Below are positions 1 to 11,501 of a DNA stretch of 64,000 nucleotides, piece by piece (within the stretch, counting starts at the first letter, position 1; each line of letters starts with the position of its first letter). The stretch spans positions 2,544,501-2,608,500 of the forward strand of contig CM040093.1 of the NCBI GenBank assembly GCA_022496805.1. Reading direction: 5' to 3'. A program made the translations under genes and the position numbers. Under the pieces are notes generated by a model. That model did no database searches and was not told where the DNA came from. It worked only from the letters and a program-made list of their open reading frames with translations. This stretch comes from Pohlia nutans (Eukaryota > Streptophyta > Bryopsida > Bryales > Mniaceae).

Positions 1-773
1 GATCAATTCTAATGCTTTTTACTGGGGATCATCCTGCCCAATGTAAGGCTGGTGGATTGAAGTCAGGGGGATTTCTAGCCTGTAGAAGACATAACCTTCT
101 ATCTGGTCATAGAAATTGTACAGTTCCAACAAAAAAAAATTTGTATGAAGACACTCGGAAAGAAGTGCGATATTGCCCCCCTAGACGAATAATAGAATCT
201 TTATTTGAATCTGTGATGGAATGGAGAGAATTATCAAAGGGCACAGAACGAACTGAAGCGGCGCGTTATGGAGGTATTTCTGGTTATTCAAGTTTTTGGA
301 GGATGTACCATTTAAATGGTTTTGATTTGTCATTGGACTTGGTATATGACATAATGCATGTCATGGCATTATGTGTTTTCAAGAAGTATGTTCATCTCTT
401 GGTGAAAACAATGAAAGAATTAGGTAGAGAGGACGAGCTTGAAGAGGCTTTGATAACCATATCGAAGCCAACATGTAAGCCCGTAGGATTGGGGTATCGG
501 TGGCCAAACAAGTTGAGTTCATTACCTTTCTTTAAAGCTGAAGAGTATACAAATTTTATCTTGTGGTGTCTTCCACATATACTAGATAAATTAAGATTAC
601 ACAAGAGCACAGTGTTAGGTGGTTTAGGAGTGTTGCTTATAGAGATTGGTAGGTTGTTTTACATTCATGCAAGGAGATATGGGTGGAGTGAAGAAATGAT
701 AAATATTGCAAAGATGATGCTACATGCATGGAGGGTGCGCAGTGAAGAAAGTCTACCAGATAGGACCTCGTAG
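1..773 (+). CDS. Tnp2-like (CACTA/En-Spm type) transposase fragment, 5' end outside window
   Basis: The frame is open to the first base, so the ATG at 12 need not be the true start; the reading ends with TAG at 771-773. The start reads like the Tnp2 stretch that follows the catalytic core, with GDHPAQCKAGG and a CRR motif (GDxPAxC...CRRC in the family). Around residues 110-125 comes DLVYDIMHVMALCVFKK, matching the D-x-MH...K signature before the DUF4218 region. A Tnp2 protein cuts and joins the ends of CACTA elements in the nucleus. The fragment is about a quarter of a normal Tnp2 protein, and no downstream exon joins convincingly. It is more diverged from the other two Tnp2 copies in the window than they are from each other. 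Family assignment is by motif only. Confidence 0.6.
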   Translation, partial: SILMLFTGDHPAQCKAGGLKSGGFLACRRHNLLSGHRNCTVPTKKNLYEDTRKEVRYCPPRRIIESLFESVMEWRELSKGTERTEAARYGGISGYSSFWRMYHLNGFDLSLDLVYDIMHVMALCVFKKYVHLLVKTMKELGREDELEEALITISKPTCKPVGLGYRWPNKLSSLPFFKAEEYTNFILWCLPHILDKLRLHKSTVLGGLGVLLIEIGRLFYIHARRYGWSEEMINIAKMMLHAWRVRSEESLPDRTS

Positions 774-2771
774 CTCTCACTAAACTATGGCTGACTCATT
801 GTTTGCTTCTTCACCTTGCGTGATGGAGCTTCTATGGCTGAGGTAAACTTTTTGAACACATCTAGATTTTTTATAGAGCACCAAAAATATAATAAAGCAA
901 CATTCGTGGTATGTTTTTCAAACTTTGATGGAAGTTACGGATAACTCTATTACTCACGAATCATTACTTCTTACATATTTTATCTGCTGTTACAAGTAGG
1001 TGCAAGGCATTCATCTCTAGGACATGAATATCTGTAACAGTGAAATCTGATTAGAAACTAGCATGTAGTTCATTCTCATGTCGTTGATCAATATACTGTT
1101 ATCTGTTGGCATATCCCATGGTCATAGAATATATTTTCCTTTGTACGAGTTTGAAACAATTTGATTAGAATGGTTTTTAGATTGATTTCAAGTTCACTTG
1201 AATGGTATGCAGGAGCTTGATTGGGCCCAGAGCCAAGTGACAGAAGAAGTCAAGCAGTATTTGGGGACGCCCTTAGCAACTGATTTGAATGCTTGGCCAA
1301 TCCTCCAGATTGTGTCTTACAGGTATAAATTTTAGGTTTGAAGTAGACATATTTGTAGGTTACAGTAGCTTAAATCACTCGAGAAATATATATAGAATAC
1401 CAGTGACATCATGTGTAAGTAAGCCGAGTATGATCATGCATCCACAAGTCCACAACACAGTTTCTGAAAATTTGTGCTTGTCTAAATTGTATGCTAGAGC
1501 CCTGGATGTCCTAATTAAGAAAGAGAGTAACTGACGACTACAGTAATATTTGCTAACTAGACTGATTGATGATTACAGGAAACACGGGTGGGACACGCTA
1601 CTATTCTTCAATTTCACAAGCTAAAAGTGCTAACAGATCCCATTTGGTAAGATCGCTGCAGCACTACTACCTTTGTAGGACCCAGTAGGTGAAGGTACTT
1701 GTAGTTACTACGAACCATTTCAGTTCACTGTACCTTCTTTTAAATTGTATCAGTCAGGAGACGTAATTCATTAATTTTGGTTTTTATTTCAAGTTTGTGC
1801 CAATCCCATTTCTGATCACAAATCTGCCAGTAATGGACGTCGTCATCATCTCTCACATTCACTATGGTAACACTTTTATGATCACTCTGTACACATTGAC
1901 CTTCCATAAGCTCCTATGACGTAAAGGTTTTATAATTTCCAAGTTAAACTTCTAGTGCAGAATTTCATGTTTTAATATCATTTCCATCATACACTAGAAA
2001 TGGCTGCACCAGGGATTCTGAGAGGGAATACAGTCAAATCCTGATTCAAGCGCACGACAGTTGGGTCTCACTGAGATCATCTGGAGGAAGCTACTGTGAA
2101 AGCTTTGGGAAATAAGCCAATGTACCTTGTGCCACTTGGAATCAAGAGTTGGTATGTCTTTCAGCTTGTGCATGAGCTTCAATTTTGGGTGTCTGGAATG
2201 TGAGGGAAATTGAAGAAAGCTGTATCAAAAACTCAAATTGTTAAATAAAGAGTGGCATTGTGGAAATTCACAGAAAAAGGAACTTAAATCTTGTGTCCAT
2301 AACAATAATCTTCCATAATAGTTGATTAATGATTTGAGACCTTTGCTCTCTTAGTGACCTACAGTGCTTACTAAACCCTGAACCGTAAACCTGGATGTGG
2401 TGAGTGTGGAAAGTTGGTCAGATTCTTATCGAGATTTTGGTGCAGGTTCACAACTCTTTATATCACCAACTTTGTAAGTTATTGCACTCCTCTGTCTGCA
2501 ATACAATACAAGTTAAAGTTCATGGCATTGCTATTATTCCATGTAAGCAGTATAGTGCCAAGGAACTGGGCTTCTTGAAATTAATCATGTACCTTATTGA
2601 TTGTAATCTACTAATCTAGTAGAAGGCCCACTGAGATCATGTCTCATTCCAATGACTTGTTAGATTGCAGCTGAGGAAATTTATGTAAAATCATTTTAGG
2701 TTATCTAAGAGCATTCCAAACTTTTTCCTATGTGCAAAAGTGGTAACTTATTCTGAATAGTTATACAACCA
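774..2771. other. Intergenic stretch, one possible exon remnant
   Basis: No coding region was recognised apart from the possible hAT remnant at 1213-1323. Short open frames here have no recognisable motifs and I treat them as chance. Confidence 0.5.
1213..1323 (+). pseudogene. Possible hAT transposase dimerisation-domain remnant
   Basis: After an acceptor-like TATGCAG, the frame starting at 1213 reads about 36 codons with EEVKQYLGTPLATDLNAWP. This resembles the ExxxYL..P....D.L.WW core of the hAT C-terminal dimerisation region. The second tryptophan and the downstream YPxLxxxA part are missing. A further possible exon follows near 1580 (KHGWDTLLFF) but does not fit the family. The match is short and the call is tentative. 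Confidence 0.22.
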
Positions 2772-3056
2772 TTGATATACATTCACAGTCTATACATCCG
2801 ACATTATACATGCCTTCACAGCCCATACATTGGTTATACCAGTAGTTGTACATCCAGATTGGTCATACATCACTTACGCATCAATTATGCGTTCATTATG
2901 CGTCCGTTATGCATCTGTTATAGAGTAGATTTACATCGGCAATTATACATTTGTGCATCTACATCTAGAATTGTACATCTACAAATTTGCATCCACGATT
3001 TTACATCTGTAATTTTATATTTGTTGTTTACATTCATGATTTATATGACAGATTAG
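2772..3056. repeat. Degenerate short tandem array of TACATC/ATTATGCATC-like units
   Basis: Roughly 285 bp in which units of about 13-17 bp built on TACATC, ATTATGC and CATTATGCGTC recur with many changes. It happens to be open in one plus frame (94 codons, rich in H, I, Y) because the units rarely contain stops. It is not considered coding. Confidence 0.6.
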
Positions 3057-3389
3057 ATCGATTATTCTATGATTATTCATCTGTGTTTGACATCCATAGT
3101 TGTCATCAACACTGAAGTCAAACTTTTTGAAATGATAAATTTCTTAAAGCATAGATACTATGTTAAATTTTAAAAAAACGACTTTAATATATAAATTTAT
3201 AATTCATGAGAATTTAATATAATACATATAGTACTATTAAAGTGTGTAATCAATATATATATGTTCATTACATATAGGATAGAGCTTCACAGTTTTACAG
3301 TTCTTGTTTTGTAACCAACATTTTTTTTTCCTCTTGGTAGAAAATACCAAATCAAACATTTAAATAAATTTTAAGAATTTTTTTGACCA

Positions 3390-3810
3390 ATTTAACAATT
3401 CTTCCCATGCCTTCAAAGACGGTCAAAAAATATCCAAAAACACTGCAATTTCATCTTTTCACTTCAAACACTATAATCTTGCAATCTGTACAATCAAATT
3501 CTATGAAAATTTTACCATGCACTCTCTTGGAAATCTATAACAAGATCCTACAGTTAAAGTTGAAAAATAATAAATTTTGAGGTTCATTTTGAGCCCTACC
3601 CGCACTGCCCATTCTTCCCAAAAAAACCCCTTTTACTCCATAACTTCCACTTAAAAAGTCGGAATCAAAAAAAATTAGATCCCCATTTTGGTATTCATAT
3701 ACCGAATTCACATAATTTATTTCAAAAAATAAAAATAAAAATTGACACCGTCGGAACCTACCCAAACATTGAAATGTCCAAGTTAGGACACTTGGTCCTT
3801 TAGGGGTTAA
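3390..3810. mobile_element. Right part of a TTAA/CCCCTAA element (copy C)
   Basis: The segment ends in GGTCCTTTAGGGGTTAA with TTAA at 3807-3810, the same right terminus as the complete elements at 5167 and 9535. Internally, ACTATAATCTTGCAATCT near 3471 resembles 5810-5825 of copy A. A matching left end was not located, so the left boundary given is approximate and the copy may be truncated. Confidence 0.5.
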
Positions 3811-4385
3811 TGTATTTTCAAATATATTCGTATTTTCACGTTTTGTTCATAGGTATTTTGATAATTTCACAACTCCACAGTGGAATCTTTTTTTTCTAGA
3901 AGATGTGTATTATAAGTTTGCAACTTTGAACCTCATTATTCAAAATCCAATTCATCATGGATACTTCTGTATTTGCATTTTTGACACATCACTGACTCCA
4001 TCATGTGGTCGCCTGCGCACCAAAGGATAACATTGTCTAAAATCGAGATTTTATGTAAAAATTATAATGCTGTTATTTTTGTTAATTACATTATTATATA
4101 TGTGCTTTCGAGAGGATGTACACTGAAATGTATAAGTTCTAGGATAATTTTTATATTTTCATAAGCCCACAACTACAGTACATTTTGAAAATATTTTTAG
4201 AGGGTCACAGCTACTATACTACTGATATTTACATTCACCATGTTTATATTTTCACATGATTTCTACAAAAATCGGTTTACAAAAAAAAGTTCACAACCAT
4301 GTACTCCAATACGTACGAGCACCTAGTTCCAGAAGGTCACAGGTACAGTAGATTTCGATATCTGATATTCTCTGACAATTACAGG
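3811..4385. other. AT-rich spacer, nothing recognised
   Basis: No open frame with recognisable motifs, no terminal repeats and no tandem array were seen here. Confidence 0.5.
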
Positions 4386-4715
4386 AAGCTGCTTCAGGGT
4401 CGGATTTCCCACATGCCACTGTTCATGCACTAGTGGAACACCAAATTTTCCCACCTGGCTCAAGCGGGAACCTGCCAAAGGCGCCCTGTGTGTGCGCAAG
4501 CCCACATGGCCTGGAATTTTGCTGCCTCGGTGCTCTTCCTTTCTCAGGAGCTGGTAAGTGATCAGAAAGGTTGGCCAAGCTTTCCCTGGCAGCAGTGTAT
4601 GAGGGGATCGGCTTTGCCTCGCAAGCTCAAGCTGGGAACTGAGCTTTGGTCACTCTTCCGGGGCTCCACTATTTGGACCTGCTGGATTACGCGCAATGCG
4701 CAGTGCTTCCAATAG
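4386..4715 (+). pseudogene. LINE-type reverse transcriptase C-terminal remnant (zf-RVT region)
   Basis: The longest frame (4488-4715, opening on a non-ATG codon) contains CAQAHMAWNFA early and ends ELWSLFRGSTIWTCWITRNAQCFQ-like. The pattern W..LRG..LW..W..RN..F is typical of the tail of plant non-LTR retrotransposon polymerases, after the CxxC...HxxxxC zinc-binding segment. The catalytic YxDD region is absent. The segment is therefore a 3' scrap of an LTR-less retroelement, identified only by this motif. Confidence 0.35.
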
Positions 4716-5166
4716 GACACCTGGCCAGCAGCTCACATTGAACACATTTTGTGGAACTCATTCTCGACCATGGGCGCGCGGCTTGGCATGGAACCTAAAA
4801 GCTTAGTGCATTGTATCCCACACAGGCGCCAAGGTTTTTGGCGAGGTTTGACAGCCTGTGGCTCATAACTCACTTCTTTGGCATTAGGATTGAGGACACA
4901 GTCATGTAGCATTTGCTTGTCTAAAGCCCGGCTGGTTCTACTAGGCCTATTTGGTCTCGTTGTAGATTTTAAAAAAGGAAAAGAAAAACCATGTTTGTTG
5001 TCTGAAAACCTAACTATTCTCGCCAGGAAGACATGTCTCCTCTGGTTTTTGGTGTTTGCGACCCTCATTAATTCAATGGGGTTTCATCCGCTTGTTCAAA
5101 AAATAAAAAATAAAAAAATAAAAAAACTTCACAAATTGATTGGTTGAATACAAAATCAACTGCAAC

Positions 5167-5986
5167 TTAACCCCTAACCGTCCCGACGTCCATATTTTGG
5201 ACGTTTTTGGGGGTACATTCACCTTTGAAGAGCTGTAACGTTTGCAAAACGTGTCCAAATTTTATGAAATTTTGGAAAAACAAACCGCATGATGTATGGA
5301 ATGTGTGGTAAACATTTCAGATCAATCCAAGATGTATTGAATTTTTGGTGATCATTTGAAAGTAGGTATCTTTTTTTTGGACAGTTTTTGTGCATTTTGA
5401 TGGCTGCAACTTCGGGGGCTTGTATCTCCTTCATACCATGTCCGTTTTCAATAAAACTTGTTGGATTGAATTCCCCTTGAAGTCTAGTTATCATGGTAAA
5501 ATTTTCATGTCAATCCGTGTTGTTATGAATGTTTAGGAGTTATTTTAGTGCACGGGTCTAGTTTGGGCACTTTTTGCTTTTTGGGTCAAATGGGTCACTT
5601 TTCGGGCTACTTTTTGACATTGCAAGGCCATTTTAGGGCACATTAAATTTTTTTTCATGAGTTTTTTTTTGGTACCGATGTGTTTATATGATGATTTTGA
5701 ACTACTTTATAGTTGAAGTTTTTTTCATTTGAGTAATTTTGAAAAAGAATTTCACCTCTAACTGTGTTGCTAGGAAAATTTTAGCATCCTTTTTTAACAC
5801 TAAAGCACTATGGTCTTGCAATCTATATAGCCAAATGACCCCAAAATTGATCCACATGATCTACAACATGTATATTACAAGATCATACGGTTGAGATTTC
5901 TATACCTCACTTACATTTAGACCTATAACACATCAAAAGCAATGATGATTTTAAGCCCAAAAAAGCTAGGGACGCTTAGGGGTTAA
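5167..5986. mobile_element. TTAA-flanked CCCCTAA element, copy A (820 bp including both TTAA)
   Basis: The left end reads TTAACCCCTAACCGTCCC. The right end, reverse complemented, reads TTAACCCCTAAGCGTCCC, so 17 of 18 bases agree. TTAA is present on both sides, as expected for a TTAA target duplication of piggyBac type. The interior is AT-rich with no transposase; the short minus-strand frames inside carry no motif. A small dyad GACGTCCATATTTTGGACGT lies just inside the left end. Mobilisation would need a transposase supplied elsewhere. The superfamily is inferred only from TTAA plus the CCC start. Confidence 0.8.
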
Positions 5987-6500
5987 TCCATAGTTTATAG
6001 GTGGCAATTTTGTGACAATGTGCTTCTGTAAACACTTTATTTGTGAACTGAAGATTTGTGGAACTTACAACCAAGTGTGGATATATTCAACATATTGTGG
6101 AGATCAATACCAAACGATCTTAGAACATGACTGTCTTCTCTACTCGTTTTTCAAAGTCACACACTAAATAACAAAAGACATTGAAGAAACTTTCATAGTT
6201 AAAAATTTGTATTTTTCAAAAAGACCACCAAAGTATTTTGCAATGTAGAAAATTATTAGATAGAGGTAAGAAAAAACATAACAATAGAACACATGGTTTG
6301 CATAAATAAAAATGAGGTCAAAATTGTAGTTAAAAGGAAGTTGGAATTCTTTTTACAAAGACTGTACGTAACATTCTTGAGCAATATACAGTAGTAAATA
6401 TGTATAGAAATCATTTGTATCCTATTATATTTTGGAACTAACATGTATATATGATATATATGTATAATATGTATATATAGTTCTGAATGGCACCTATGAA
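5987..6500. other. AT-rich spacer with an AT/TATA-rich patch near 6440-6480
   Basis: No gene recognised. A low-complexity run of ATATATGTATA type occupies about 6436-6480. Confidence 0.5.
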
Positions 6501-6760
6501 CTAAGTTCTAGAGTAGCCGGCGGATTTGGAACCCCTCACCTCATGGGTGACAACACAATGTCTCACACTATCCAAGCATCTTAGTTTACATGCCATGTCA
6601 TCTTGTTGCAAAAAGGTCCATTTACTACTTAAAGATAGATATGAACTCCAGACCTCTTTCGAGGCCGACGTGAATAAAGTGTCTGTTCGTCTTGACAATG
6701 AGCCAGTGCCCACCGGACAGAGGGCCAATTTACTACTTAAACATTGAATCAATGCCAAAA
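6501..6760 (-). repeat. tRNA-derived SINE-like segment (tentative)
   Basis: On the minus strand a GGGGTTCCAAATCC motif (near 6524-6537) resembles the RNA polymerase III B box GGTTCGANTCC. A TGGATAGTGTGAG sequence about 40 bases upstream could be a decayed A box. A cloverleaf is not convincing, and no target duplication was found, so this is a possible SINE head rather than a tRNA gene. Confidence 0.25.
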
Positions 6761-7149
6761 TTTAGAACATTATTACAGGCCATGTCAAAGCTCTTTTTCA
6801 ATATTAAAATAATTATTTGGCCTCTACATGCCAAAGTTAAAAGGGTACTAATGTATCTAAGTTTATTAAAAATATAAAGATGGCCTATACTTCACCTCTA
6901 ATGGATTGGACAACAAGATTGTGGTTTCAACCAATTTCTAACTTCCACTTTTGAATGGAATTTTGGTCATTTTCAAATTCATATTTTAATAAAAGAAATT
7001 CCTTTTCCCAACAACTCTAATTTCCAATAAATCCAAACTCAAATACATTTAGAAGTGAAAAAAACATTAAATGGCTTTGTGAATAGCTCTCAATAAACAA
7101 ACATAGGTAAAATTTGTAGAAGTACAGACATTGTTTTTAAAATTAACCC

Positions 7150-7724
7150 TTAACCCCTAACCGCCCAACCATGCATATTTTGCATGATGTACGGATTTGA
7201 ACTCCGATTTCTCATCCATCATGCACTTTTTGCAGTGTGGATTTTTTACTGAAACTTTTATGGGAAGTTAGCTTTGTGCATGTGTGATCCGATTAGAAAG
7301 GGGATGATTTGTGAAATTTTTATGCCTCGTTTCATGTTGTAGTGTTCCACCCAAAATTTCGAAGATTTTAGTCTAAAAGTGCTCTTGAAAAAGTCAACTT
7401 CTAAAATTAAGCAACCAAAAAATCTCCAAAAATCACTACACTTAGAGTATTACATTTCAACCCATCCCAAAAAATTTCATTATTATATTGTCAATTTCTT
7501 ATTCGTAATCATATTACAAAAGAGCTCTAAATTTTAAGTTTGAAAATTTATACACAAATATTAGTGATAGCAATTGCAAATCTAACTGTATGGATAGAAT
7601 CTATAATTCATAATGTACAACTTTTATTCATTCATCAAGTTGAAAATATCCCTCTTAGTTGCATTTTATAATGCATCTTTGAAAACTGCCAAATCTAAAA
7701 AGGGTGAGAACGTTTAGGGGTTAA
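7150..7724. mobile_element. TTAA-flanked CCCCTAA element, copy B (575 bp)
   Basis: The left end is TTAACCCCTAACCGCCC and the right end CGTTTAGGGGTTAA; TTAA lies at 7150-7153 and 7721-7724. A dyad around CATGCATATTTTGCATG sits just inside the left end, as in copy A. The interior is closely related to copies E (9275) and F (17461): phrases such as CATCATGCACTTTTTGCAG and CCAAAAAATCTCC recur in the same order. It contains an uninterrupted TTAA at 7407-7410, exactly where copy E carries the insertion of element D. No coding capacity. Confidence 0.8.
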
Positions 7725-8617
7725 TGGTGCTTGAATAAAATAAAATAAAATAAATAGTAAATGACTCAAATGCATTTGAAAATAGAAATTTGAATGTAGA
7801 TGCATTTGAAATCCGAAATTCAGCATACACAATGATTTTAGCTACACCTTGATTTTGATTTTTAATAAACTAAAAGAAAATTTAACTTTTGTTGTTGAAA
7901 TGTGAAAAAGTTGATAGTTTCTGAGCTTTAGATTACATCTAAATGGTTGAATTCACAGTTTCGTCATAAAATACAAAATATTAATTTACAAGCATTTTAT
8001 TTTCAAGATTTACTATAAATATAAAATAAGTTATTTATATATGAATTTTAGAATGATTGATCAAAATGATGAGATTCAAAACATACTCAAGAATGCAATA
8101 CACTTCTGATTTATAGCCTTCAAAATCTTGAATTGATTATTATAAACCATAATATGGACACTTATACAAAAGAAAATTGAATAATCTTAGCATAATTTGA
8201 CTATGTCATAAATCTCATACTTTTATCCAATCACATCAAATCTCAAATTAAAAAAATAAAATAAAAAATCATGTTATTAATTTATATTTGTAGTTTTTAT
8301 TTTCAACAGATATAATAATAATAATCCATTTAAAATATAAAATCCAATCATATAAATGGGAAGCTCTAATTATTTACTACAATCCTTTTTTACAACTGAA
8401 GTTAAAAACAACTGCGAAAGACACAGATCGTTACAGAATTAGAAATTATCAAAACCTCACAGTCTTGTAGATAACTGACCAAAATTTACAGACTTACAAA
8501 TGCCTGACCAAAATTCTTCACCTTGTCGTATTATTGATTCACAATCGCCTAACTAAGGGGTATAGAAAATTTACTAAAGAATCATTGCAATGACCATAAA
8601 GGGAAAGCATCGTGTTA
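7725..8617. other. AT-rich spacer, nothing recognised
   Basis: Very AT-rich sequence with many stops in all frames. I see no gene, terminal repeat or array. Confidence 0.5.
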
Positions 8618-8711
8618 CCAATTCCGCCGCCCTCATGTTTTGGTGGTGTACTGTACATTCCATTTCAACCCAAATCTGTTTACCGTCGTAGGTACATGAG
8701 GGCGGAATTGG
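8618..8711. repeat. Short fold-back (inverted repeat) of about 94 bp
   Basis: CCAATTCCGCCGCCCTCATG on the left is mirrored by CATGAGGGCGGAATTGG on the right, with one 3-base difference and a spacer of about 55 bp. This is much more GC-rich than its surroundings. It could be a miniature fold-back element or a hairpin from an unknown transposon end. No clear target duplication was found. Confidence 0.5.
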
Positions 8712-8989
8712 AAACATTGATGGTGGTACCGTAATAGATTGGTGAACCTCACTTGGTTTTGCACGGATGACAACTTAGCTTTATGAAAGTTGGATTCATT
8801 CTCCTACTGACAAGTGGCATCCATCCAGCATACAATGAAAACATTCCGGACCACCTTTCTTCTATTCAGTAAGTACTTTCCACTCAGCCTTGAAGCTTGA
8901 AAAGAGATAAGGCTCACTCCCAACATCCTGGAACTCATTCTACAAACAGTATTATAATTTTATTGTCTCGAGTGACGGAGACTACGAAA

Positions 8990-9112
8990 AACTGCTTCCC
9001 TCTCAGAAGTTACACGATTGAACAGTAAAAACAAGCCATAAAAGTAAATATGGGGTAAACATTATGGCAGATACTACATGATTAGTTGCTTCTTACCTTA
9101 CCCAACCTTTAA
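8990..9112. repeat. Copy 1 of a repeat that abuts a TTAA end (partner at 14425-14526)
   Basis: ACAAGCCATAAAAGTAAA and the following GGTAAA...ACTA-CG/AT-GA-TAG pattern are shared with 14458-14520. Each copy is followed at the equivalent place by TTAA and then by CCCCTAA/CTCCTAA-type sequence. Either the same flanking repeat was targeted twice, or both form part of one larger composite. Confidence 0.45.
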
Positions 9113-9274
9113 CCCTTAGCCCCTAAGAGCCTAGGAGACCATTTTGTGGTCACTGCCCTTTTTTAAGGGTTACCCAAGGCCAAAAACATATTTTTTAGAA
9201 TAAATTAAATTTATCTTTTAATAAAAAAAAGCAAGTAGTATTATAAAATGTGACTTCCCCTCAGGCTTTCCGAG

Positions 9275-10432
9275 TTAACTTCCAAGGCGTTCATATTTTG
9301 GACAATGTACAAATTTCATCCACGTTTTTTCATCCATCATGCAATTATTGTAGGGTGGATTTTTTACTATATATTTTATGGGAAGTTAGTTTCATGCATG
9401 CGTGAACCGATTAGAAACGGGATGATTTGTGAAAAATTTATGCCTCATTTCATATTGCAATGATTCACCAAAAATTTCTAAGATCTTAGTTCAAAATAGT
9501 TTAAAAGTGTTCTTGAAAAATTCAAGTCATAAAATTAACCCCTAAAGGACCACAACTATGTTTCTCTTGAAACACTCCAAAGTACCCCTTCTCATAAAAT
9601 CACAAATAGTTTTTGATCTAAAACCTTTTTGACCGATTCAACCATAGGATATTTCAACCAACTTGAATATTTTACAACCTACAAATTCTCAACCTTTTTG
9701 GGTTCTTCAATAGTAAGATTGTAAGCTTCAAAGCTTGTTGCACTTTTTTTTTTGGTTTGTTGCCCAAGTTTGAAACTTTCTGAAAATGTCCAAAATGCAA
9801 AGTTTGGTCTCAGATTTGGTAAAATGAATTTGGGAGTTGTGTATATGGGGTGTTAGCTCATTGTCTGCAAAAATTCAGATGCATAGCTCATTGTATGAAA
9901 ATTTTCAGGAGCTACCCGCAGTTAGATTTTTCACCTTTGCATGATTCTATTATTTGATCTATACATAACCTATGTACGCAAATTACCATCCCATCTACGT
10001 TACAAAGAGTAGAATCACTACAAAAAATTCTCAAAAATTGAGGATCACTACTCATACTACACTGAGCTAACCGAACTTGGAAAATCAACCTTCAATTGGT
10101 CCTTTAGGGCTTAAGCAACCAAAAAATCTCCAAAAATTACTACACTTAGAGTATTACAATCCAACCCATCTCAACAAATTTCATCCACGAATTGTCAATA
10201 TCTTATTTGTAATTGAATTACAAAATAATTTTGAATTTTAAGTTTCAAATTTTATACAAAATATTGGTGATAGCAATTATGGATCTAACCGTATGGATAG
10301 AATCTAAAATTCATAATGCACAACGTTTATTCATACGTCAAGTTCAAAATATCCCTCTTAGTTGCATTTTATAATAAATCTTAAGTACAATTCTTCAAAT
10401 CTGGAGAGGGTTGTGGGCATTTTGGGGGTTAA
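9275..10432. mobile_element. TTAA-flanked element, copy E, interrupted by element D
   Basis: This is a B-like element: the left end TTAACTTCCAAGGCGTTC is decayed, and the right end TTTTGGGGGTTAA has TTAA at 10429-10432. With element D removed, the remaining length is about 580 bp, like copy B. The sequence CATAAAATTAA just before D and GCAACCAAAAAATCTCC just after D are contiguous in copies B and F. No coding capacity. Confidence 0.75.
9535..10114. mobile_element. TTAA-flanked element D nested in copy E (580 bp)
   Basis: The left end is TTAACCCCTAAAGGACCA. The right end, reverse complemented, is TTAAGCCCTAAAGGACCA, so 17 of 18 bases agree. TTAA stands at 9535-9538 and 10111-10114, while the uninterrupted relatives at 7407 and 17781 have a single TTAA at this place. 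This is direct evidence for insertion with TTAA duplication. The right terminus of copy C (3794-3810) carries the same CCTAAAGGACCA end, so C and D share a subfamily. Confidence 0.85.
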
Positions 10433-11501
10433 CCCTTACAAGGAGAAAGGATGGTCTTTGGGGGCTAGCTAAGGCAAAACTACACCCATGCTGGTATCAA
10501 CCATTTTTTGGTTTCTTCATTTTGGGGTATGAGTCTTTTTTTTGAAAATTTTAATTCTATATTTGGGGTATGCGATTCCAAATTAGTCTAGGTAAACCAT
10601 GTCTAAAAATAATGACAAGCTTTTGTTTTTGTTTTCTTCCTCTAATAGAAGCACGGGTGCAGATTTGTTTGAGTGGTTCTTTGGGCACCAAGCAATAATG
10701 CCTCAACATGGTGTCCAAGGTCACTATTGATACCCAACTAGTATTAATAGTGGCCTTGAGTACCACATTGTAACACTATTCAATGATGCCCAAAATCCAC
10801 TTTTTTACTAGTGCCCTAAGAAGGCACGTAGGAGAGATGTGGGATGTACCCTAACAAGGCATGGGATGAATTTTGGCTTGACAAAATTTTGGATAGAAAG
10901 TCAGTGGTACAAAGGATGCTCTTTGGACGTTGTGCCTAGGACTACTTTGGTACAAGCTTGGTCCCAATAATGGCCTTATGCATCATGTTGTAGCACTATT
11001 TGTTTGTGCCTAAAAATCACCTTTTCTACTACACTGAATGGACTATTTAGTGTCTGGGACACTATTTCTCAACACGGACACTATTTCACTTTTTGGAGAT
11101 ATAGTATCCATGTAAAATTTAAAATGATCAAAACTTCAAGTAAACCTTTTGGATGTAGTATGTCAATGACAAATAAAAACTTTATGATAAACATGGCATG
11201 CCACCTCATGTCACTCTCATCATCTGGAAGGAACATGGCACTTTTGGAAGTGGGAATGACAAGTGACAAACTTGTCGAACCTCGTTCTGCCTAGAAGTAG
11301 TCAGTTAGGGTTTTAGGATAGCTAGGAGTAGCCCGAATCTCCATAAATGAGTGTGGGACTGGCCATAATGGCACATTTAGTTATTTATGCGAAAGAGGCG
11401 CTCGCGCGCATTGGAGAGTTATTACCCGGGTCCGGTTTGGCGGCAGGTTTCCGGACTAGGCGTGGAATCCGGACTGGGCGTGGAATCCGGACTGGAACCG
11501 G
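10433..11501. other. Spacer upstream of the 11.5-kb gene
   Basis: No gene was recognised. A direct repeat of GGCGTGGAATCCGGACT type occurs at about 11459-11492, just upstream of the GC-rich gene, where base composition changes sharply from AT-rich to GC-rich. Confidence 0.4.

Noticed and set aside
9109..9278. A further TTAA element between 9109 and 9278
   Set aside because: A CCCTTAGCCCCTAAG left-like end exists but the right end is not an inverted match.
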